A DNA stretch of 6,699 nucleotides, taken from the NCBI GenBank assembly GCA_038232215.1, contig JBBSIG010000148.1, positions 1 through 6,699 on the forward strand. The letters run 5' to 3'. The notes below the pieces were generated by a model that saw only the letters and a list, made by a program, of their open reading frames with translations, made no database searches and had not been told where the DNA came from. The translations under genes and the position numbers were made by a program. Below are positions 1 through 4,344 of this stretch, in pieces (the stretch's first letter is position 1; the number at the start of each line of letters is the position of its first letter). The stretch comes from JBBSIG01 sp038232215. GTDB taxonomy: Bacteria; Actinomycetota; Thermoleophilia; Gaiellales; Gaiellaceae.

Positions 1-577
1 CCACCGCGCGGACGAAGCGCTCGCGCACGCGGTGGTAGTAGGCGAGGAAGTCGGAGACGCGCAGGCTCTCGCGCTCGTGCGTCCCGAGCACGACGTGCAT
101 CCGCTCGGGCCTGGAGCCCTGGAGGCGCGCGACCTGCTCGGAGTAGAAGCACAGCTGGAGCACGTAGGCCGGTTTCGAGTGCCGCGCGAGCTTGGTGTCG
201 ACGACCTCGTAGCGCCCGTCCGGCTGCCGCTCCACGAAGTCGGCGAACCCGCGCCAGTCGCCGTCCACGAAGCAGGCCTGGTAGATCACCTCGGCGCCGG
301 CGCGCATCGCCTCCGCCGTCGCGCGCGCGGCCGCGTCGAGATCCCAGTCGTTGGGGATGGTGGTGACGTCGCGGCCGTCTGCGAGCAGCTGTGCGAGGTA
401 GGCGGCCTCGTGCTCCTCGCCCTTGCGCTTGACGAGGTCGGCCTGCGGGTTCGCGGCCGCGGGTCTAGCCAGCTCGCGTCGCGCGACCGCGAGCTCGAGC
501 TGGGTCAGGTGCTCGCACTCGAGGAACGCGTTCAGGTCCGACGGGGAGAAGAGAGTCGAGCCGTTGCGCCGCTGCAC
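1..577 (-). CDS. TM0106-family RecB-like nuclease (3' end cut by window edge)
   Basis: This is a partial gene: 192 codons are visible, reading leftward off the window. It starts at GTG 577-575, the only possible start after the in-frame TGA at 619-617. The N-terminus (STLFSPSDLNAFLECEHL, residues 7-24, then ELAVARRELARP) matches what I recall of TM0106-family RecB-like nucleases. A PD-(D/E)XK core is visible: GFADF with Asp113, then EVVDTK with Asp127 and Lys129, then the RecB-type QxxxY motif QLCFY (Gln141, Tyr145). Family members usually continue into an RNase H-like domain (PF13482), and some carry a helicase; that part lies outside the window. The protein is probably a cytoplasmic DNA nuclease of unknown cellular role. 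It lies 132 bp downstream of the restriction gene on the same strand, so it may belong to the same defence neighbourhood, but it appears to have its own promoter. Family assignment is fairly confident; biological function is not. Confidence 0.85.
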   Translation of the reverse strand, partial: MQRRNGSTLFSPSDLNAFLECEHLTQLELAVARRELARPAAANPQADLVKRKGEEHEAAYLAQLLADGRDVTTIPNDWDLDAAARATAEAMRAGAEVIYQACFVDGDWRGFADFVERQPDGRYEVVDTKLARHSKPAYVLQLCFYSEQVARLQGSRPERMHVVLGTHERESLRVSDFLAYYHRVRERFVRAV

Positions 578-583
578 GTCTGG

Positions 584-589
584 AGTATC
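584..589 (-). promoter_or_regulatory. Candidate -10 element for a leaderless TM0106-type nuclease transcript
   Basis: On the minus strand the hexamer GATACT (4 of 6 matches to TATAAT) ends 6 nt before the GTG start at 577, preceded by TG four bases upstream (TGCCGATACT). This spacing would place transcription initiation on the start codon, the leaderless arrangement common in actinobacteria. The only Shine-Dalgarno-like string, AAGG, is too far upstream. No convincing -35 is visible. Weak, pattern-based call. Confidence 0.3.
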
Positions 590-627
590 GGCACCTTGAA
601 GGCGACGACTTACGCCTCACGCGTCTC

Positions 628-651
628 CGGCTTCTTCGTGGGGCGAAGCCG
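628..651 (-). terminator. Candidate hairpin downstream of res
   Basis: A perfect 7-bp inverted repeat (CGGCTTC at 628-634, GAAGCCG at 645-651, 10-nt loop) lies about 60 nt past the res stop codon, before the next gene. A second, smaller hairpin (GAGCG/CGCTC, 3-nt loop) occupies 680-692, nearer the stop. Neither is followed by a T tract on the minus strand, so any terminator would be of the U-poor type seen in high-GC bacteria. The rest of the 132-bp gap shows nothing else recognisable. Confidence 0.3.
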
Positions 652-709
652 CATCAGCGAGTGCCTCCCGCGGTAACGCGAGCGGCCCGCTCTTGCTCGA
701 CCGATTCGG

Positions 710-3700
710 TCACGCCGACTCCAGCAGCGCGGGAAGCGCACCCATCTCGTGGGTCACGACGTAACGCCACTCCCCGTACCGACCGTCCGCGTTGACGGCG
801 GCTACCCACCGCTCAGCCGCCTGAGCCTTGACTTCCTCGAGCACGTCGTAGCCCTTCGGCTCGAGGATCAGGTGAACGCCGTCGTCGAGCCCGACGATGA
901 AGTCCGGCACGTACTCGTGAGCTCCGTCCGAGTGCAGATACGGAATCGCGAGGCCCAGGTTCTGGTTCTTCACGAACGCGGCGACTCGCGGGTGGGCGTC
1001 CAGGTGATACGCAGCCGACTGCTCCCATTTCGAGTCCGAGACGACGTAGTTCAGATGCGATTTCTCGACCTCCTTGACCGGCTTGCTCGTCCAGAAGTCG
1101 ACGTCGGCGGTCGAACCCGTCTCCCGGTCCTGCTCGTATCTCGGGACCTCGGGCGCCTCGCCGCTCGAGACGTCCGGCCGGATCGCCTCCGCGAGACGCT
1201 CAACCGCGAAGCCCCAGTACGGCGACAGAAACGCATCGACCCGCTTCGCCGGGGAGTCGACGATCACCTTCTCGCCGACGAACCGCTTCACGATCGCGAG
1301 GATCTGCGGGAACAACACGTGCGCCGGCGCCTCGCACGCGTCCCTGCTCGCGTACTCCCGCGTCAACGCGGCAGCCAGCTCGAACTCCTCTTCCTGGAGC
1401 CGGGTGCTCTTGCGCCACGCGTCGAGGTTGATCGTCGTCGACCTGCCCGGCTCCGAGAACGAGGGACGTCCCTTGTTCAGCAGCGTCGACTTGAGCCGCA
1501 CCTCGTCCGGCACCTTCATCGGGTCCACCGCGACCGTGGCAACGGCGTCCCAGTCGAGGGAGATCCGATTCCGGATCGCCTGCTGGTAGCCCACGACACG
1601 CGGGAAGGTGATCTCGTACGCCTGCTTCTGTGGCAGCGCATGGACGCGGTGCCGCGTCACCGTCTTCGGCTTTGCTCCGCTCCGCTGCTTGAACGGCACC
1701 ACCTCGAAGGGGACTCCGAGGATCTGTGCGACCTCCTCGTCGAACCTGCCCTCCTCGTTCAGCTCGTAGCTCACACGGCGCAGGCCGCGACCCACGACCT
1801 GCTCGCAGAGGAGCTGCGACATGAACGGGCGGAGGCCGACGATGTGCGTGACGGTGTTGCAGTCCCAGCCCTCCGTGAGCATCCCGACGCTGACGATGCA
1901 GCGAATGTCGCGCCCCGGCGGATGGAGCGGCCGACCCAGCTTGCTCGCGAGCTCCTCGAATCCCTCCGGATAGACAGGACGACCCTGCGTGTCGCGAGTC
2001 CAGTCGAGCTTGCCGACCGTGTCGAGCGTGAAGCGCATCCAACGTGACTCGTCGTTCTTCGCGCCTTCGACGTCGGTCTCCCCGACGACTTTCGAGTCGA
2101 CGCGAATCGTCACTCGCTGCTCCTCGGTGTTCCGCAGCTCGGGGATGCTCGCCGGAGAGATCCCCGTCGGCGCGTCGCCCCCGGCGAGCCACTCGTAGAT
2201 CACGGCCGCGAGCTTCGTGTTCTTGCAGACCAGGATGAAGACGGGCGGTCGTCTCTCGTCGCCCTCGGCCCACCGCTTGCGCTCCTCCTCCCACGCGAGC
2301 GCGAGCAAGCGGATCGGGTGCTCGGCGTACCGAAGGACGGCGTCCACCTTCGGATTCGCACGCTTGCCGCCGCGCTCGCCGGCGGTCAGCTTGCCCATGA
2401 TCCAGCGCCAGATGTTGAAGTACGCCGCCTGCTCCTCTCCTGTCGGATCGGAGTGCGCGAGCTGCGGGATCTTCACGAGCCCGGACTCGATCGCGTCGGT
2501 CAGGCCGAAGTCGCTGACGACCCACGGGAAGATCCTGTTCGTGTCCTCGCCCGCGCGCGCGAGGTAGTACGGCGTCGCCGAGAGGTCGATGCAGAAGTTG
2601 ATCCGGCGATGCTCGTGGATCCGGTCGAGGCCGTCGATCCACACGGTCGACTCGTACGCGAGCTCCTCGGCGCGGTCCTCGTCGAGCCACTCCGCGTCCT
2701 CCTCGGCTTCCGAGCCCGCGGCAGCGCGAATCCGGTACGCGTGATGCGCCTCGTCGTTGAGGACGAGGATGTTCTGCTTGCCGCCCACCTCGCTTCCCAG
2801 CAGCCGCTGCATCAGCTTCGCGTCGCTCTCGACATAGCGCGTCTCCTCGGCCTCGACCTCCTGCTTGGCGGGGCGGCGGTCCTCGACGATCCGCATGCCC
2901 TGGGCGAGAGCGATGCCGAGCGCCTGCTCGGTCATGTACCGCCCGCCGCGGCCGGAGGTCGTCTTGGGGCCGATCTTGATCACCGCCTTGATCAGCTCGG
3001 GGATGCCGTTCTTCTGCACCTTCGACCCGGCGCTCATCCCTTTGCGCTCGAAGTCGTGCCAGTTCTTGACGAGCACGCGGGCCGCGCCGCAGGCTCGGCA
3101 TCAGATCGGCGGGAACGAGGTCGGCAGTGCGGTAGATCGACGCGTCGCCCCGGTTCGGATCGAGCTCGGCGAGCCGCTCGCGGATCGTCACGTTCGGGCA
3201 GACCGCGAGCACGACCTCCGAGAAGCGCGCATCGCCGCGCGAGTTGACCTTGTTGAGGATGCTCCAGGCCGCGACCATCCCCATCACGGTCGTCTTGCCC
3301 GACCCGGTCGCCATCTTGCACGCGTAGCGGGTGAAGGCGTCGACGCCGTCGGGGACGTCCTCGGTCGGCACGCTGACCCCCTGCAGGAGGTCGGAGCGCG
3401 CCTCGTTGAGGAAGACGATCGTCTCGGCGGCCTCGAGCTGCGCGAAGAAGAGGCGCCGCTCGCGACCCTCGCGCCGCCAGTGGCGGATCAGGTCGAGCGT
3501 CGTCCGCGTGGCGCCCGGATAGCCGGCCTCACGCCACTGCGCGAGCCGCTCGCGGATCAGGTTGACGAGCTCGAGCTCCTGCCACTCGCCGCGCGCGGGC
3601 TGGTCGGCCTCGGGCGGCGGGGCCTTCGGGTCGCGGTAGAAGTAGCCGGCCAGCCGGCGCGCGGCCAGGCGCTTCGGAGCCGCCCCGTCCTCGATCTGCC

Positions 3701-3764
3701 AGTGCTCCGCCGGCTCGTCGAACGGCGAGTTGAGGATCGGCTGCTCGACCTCGAAGGCGCTCAA
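710..3764 (-). pseudogene. res: Type III-like restriction subunit Res (helicase-nuclease), frameshifted
   Basis: This is the restriction subunit of a two-gene modification-restriction system: an ATP-dependent SF2 translocase joined to a C-terminal nuclease. Translation begins at TTG 3764 (weak GGA upstream) with the conserved-looking N-terminus NSPFDEPAEHW (residues 12-22). The frame breaks after Gly228. Dropping one G from the plus-strand GGG at 3079-3081 restores LRRGRVLVKNWH and an uninterrupted 1017-residue protein, a normal length for the family. Motifs in the rejoined protein are Walker A ATGSGKT (152-158), VCPNVTI (188-194), DEAH (337-340), SAT (395-397), LTEGWD (629-634), QVVGRGLRR (655-663), and a nuclease site PD (953-954) with ExK at Glu968/Lys970. 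No catalytic residue appears lost. It resembles the group that I recall NCBI calling BPTD_3080-family restriction endonucleases. As written, the upstream product would keep only motif I and lose both helicase and nuclease. The downstream frame (from GTG 3076) has no ribosome site. Whether the lesion is biological or a sequencing indel cannot be decided here. Confidence 0.88.
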
Positions 3765-3784
3765 GTCGCGTCCGATCAGTTCGC

Positions 3785-3790
3785 TATTCT
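3785..3790 (+). promoter_or_regulatory. Candidate -10 element for the leaderless toxin-antitoxin transcript
   Basis: TATTCT (4 of 6 matches to TATAAT, fitting the actinobacterial TAnnnT form) ends 6 nt before the GTG start at 3797. No Shine-Dalgarno sequence precedes that GTG, which supports a leaderless message. No clear -35 is visible at 16-18 nt. The element lies in the 32-bp gap between the divergent res and toxin starts, so any regulator binding here could affect both. Confidence 0.4.
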
Positions 3791-3796
3791 GACAAC

Positions 3797-4079
3797 GTGG
3801 TCGCGGCTACGCTCGACCCCGACGGACGGCGCGTCTCGCTCACCCACGAGCGTTGGCTCCACATCAAATCCCGACGTCCGCAACTCGGTGGGGTACTTGC
3901 GGGAGATCATGACGGCTGTCCGCGAGCCATCGCGGCGCGTTGACGGGCGCGCGTCGAACGAGGAGTGGTTCTTCCTCGAGGACGCGGGGCCTGCCCGCTG
4001 GCTCCAGGTCGTCGTACACTACGAGGGAGGTGAGGGATGGATAGTCACAGCGTTCCCGCGCAGGTCGCCGGCACGGTGA
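3797..4079 (+). pseudogene. Small candidate toxin (DUF4258/PBECR-like), frameshifted
   Basis: The gene starts at GTG 3797, and its first 32 codons include VSLTHERWLHIKSRRPQL. The frame is then lost. Reading resumes one base later at TAC 3894 with YLREIMTAVREP, EEWFFLEDAGPARWLQVVV and GWIVTAFPRR, ending at TGA 4077-4079. Removing one G from the GGGG run at 3890-3893 gives a continuous 93-residue protein. The pattern (LTxERWxHI near the start, a central VxEP, RWLxVVVxY, terminal IVTAF) resembles small RelE/barnase-fold proteins annotated as DUF4258 or PBECR-type, which are often encoded beside DUF2283 proteins. By that analogy it would be an RNase-type toxin; this is inferred from context, not from visible catalytic residues. 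It overlaps the antitoxin gene by 43 nt. As written, translation from the GTG would hit TGA at 3941-3943 and give 48 residues. Confidence 0.65.
4026..4030 (+). promoter_or_regulatory. Strong ribosome binding site that sets the DUF2283 start
   Basis: GGAGG lies 6 nt before ATG 4037, inside the 3' part of the toxin frame. It favours the start at 4037 over the in-frame ATG at 4079, which has no comparable site. It also means the antitoxin can be translated from its own signal even when toxin translation terminates early. Confidence 0.65.
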
Positions 4080-4339
4080 TGATCGCCGGCGTCGAGTTCG
4101 ACAACGTCGAGTACGACCGCAAGGGCGACGTCCTCTACCTCCACGTCGGCGAGCCGGATACCGCGGTCGACTTCGACGGCACAGCCGAGGGAGACGGTAC
4201 GAGTTACGGGCCCGACGGGAGCCTCGTCGGGCTCACGATCCTCAACGCGCGACTGCGGCTGGAAGAGGACGGCAAGATCGTCCTCACGCTGCCCGAGCAG
4301 CGCGTCGAGGCGACCGATCTCGGCGACGCCCTCGCATAG
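4037..4339 (+). CDS. DUF2283 protein, probable antitoxin
   Basis: This is an intact 100-residue protein. Residues 19-60 show the DUF2283 pattern: a hydrophobic strand, YDRKGDVLYLHVGE, a variable turn, then YGPDGSLVGLTILNAR (around residues 55-70), and a final strand KIVLTLPEQ. The fold is short and mostly beta, with no DNA-binding helix-turn-helix visible. The first 14 residues lie in the overlap with the toxin frame and do not look like DUF2283; the domain itself begins near the alternative start at 4079. I keep 4037 because of the GGAGG ribosome site. DUF2283 genes are commonly paired with DUF4258-type toxin genes, so it is most likely the neutralising partner. It ends at TAG 4337-4339, 5 bp from the stop of the convergent methyltransferase gene. 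Its biochemical function is not established by sequence. Confidence 0.82.
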   Translation: MDSHSVPAQVAGTVMIAGVEFDNVEYDRKGDVLYLHVGEPDTAVDFDGTAEGDGTSYGPDGSLVGLTILNARLRLEEDGKIVLTLPEQRVEATDLGDALA

Positions 4340-4343
4340 GGCG
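4327..4343. terminator. Candidate bidirectional hairpin between convergent antitoxin and mod
   Basis: CGCCCT (4327-4332) and AGGGCG (4338-4343) form a perfect 6-bp stem with a 5-nt loop. It spans the antitoxin stop codon and fills the 5-bp gap to the mod stop. The position suits a shared terminator, but there is no T tract on either side, so the call rests on position and symmetry only. Confidence 0.33.
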
Positions 4344-4344
4344 C

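Noticed and set aside
32..676. 214-codon plus-strand open frame at the left end
   Set aside because: The opposite strand encodes a clear RecB-like nuclease with active-site residues; this frame is its shadow.
749..2047. 432-codon plus-strand open frame opposite res
   Set aside because: It is antisense to the res coding sequence, very rich in Arg/Val/Leu with no recognisable motif, as expected for antisense frames in high-GC DNA.
1200..3079. Continuation of the upstream res frame past the frameshift
   Set aside because: After residue 228 the frame becomes arginine-rich nonsense, while the neighbouring frame carries DEAH, SAT, QVVGRGLRR and the nuclease motif.
3079..3081. Programmed ribosomal frameshifting in res
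   Set aside because: There is no slippery heptamer, in-frame stop at the shift site, internal Shine-Dalgarno or downstream structure obvious here; homologues as I recall them are single-frame.
2318..3247. 309-codon plus-strand open frame opposite res
   Set aside because: It is a mirror of the helicase region of res with arginine-rich, low-complexity composition and no domain signature.
3777..3793. TCAG/CTGA inverted repeat in the divergent res-toxin gap as an operator
   Set aside because: Arms of 4 bp with a 9-nt spacer are expected by chance and cannot be extended.
3079..3893. Phase variation by the G runs in res and toxin
   Set aside because: Runs of 3 and 4 bases are far shorter than repeats known to switch type III systems, and known switching usually affects mod.
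4079..4339. DUF2283 gene starting at ATG 4079
   Set aside because: It would fit the domain boundary and overlap the toxin stop as TGATG, but has no good ribosome site; ATG 4037 has GGAGG at ideal spacing. Kept only as an alternative.
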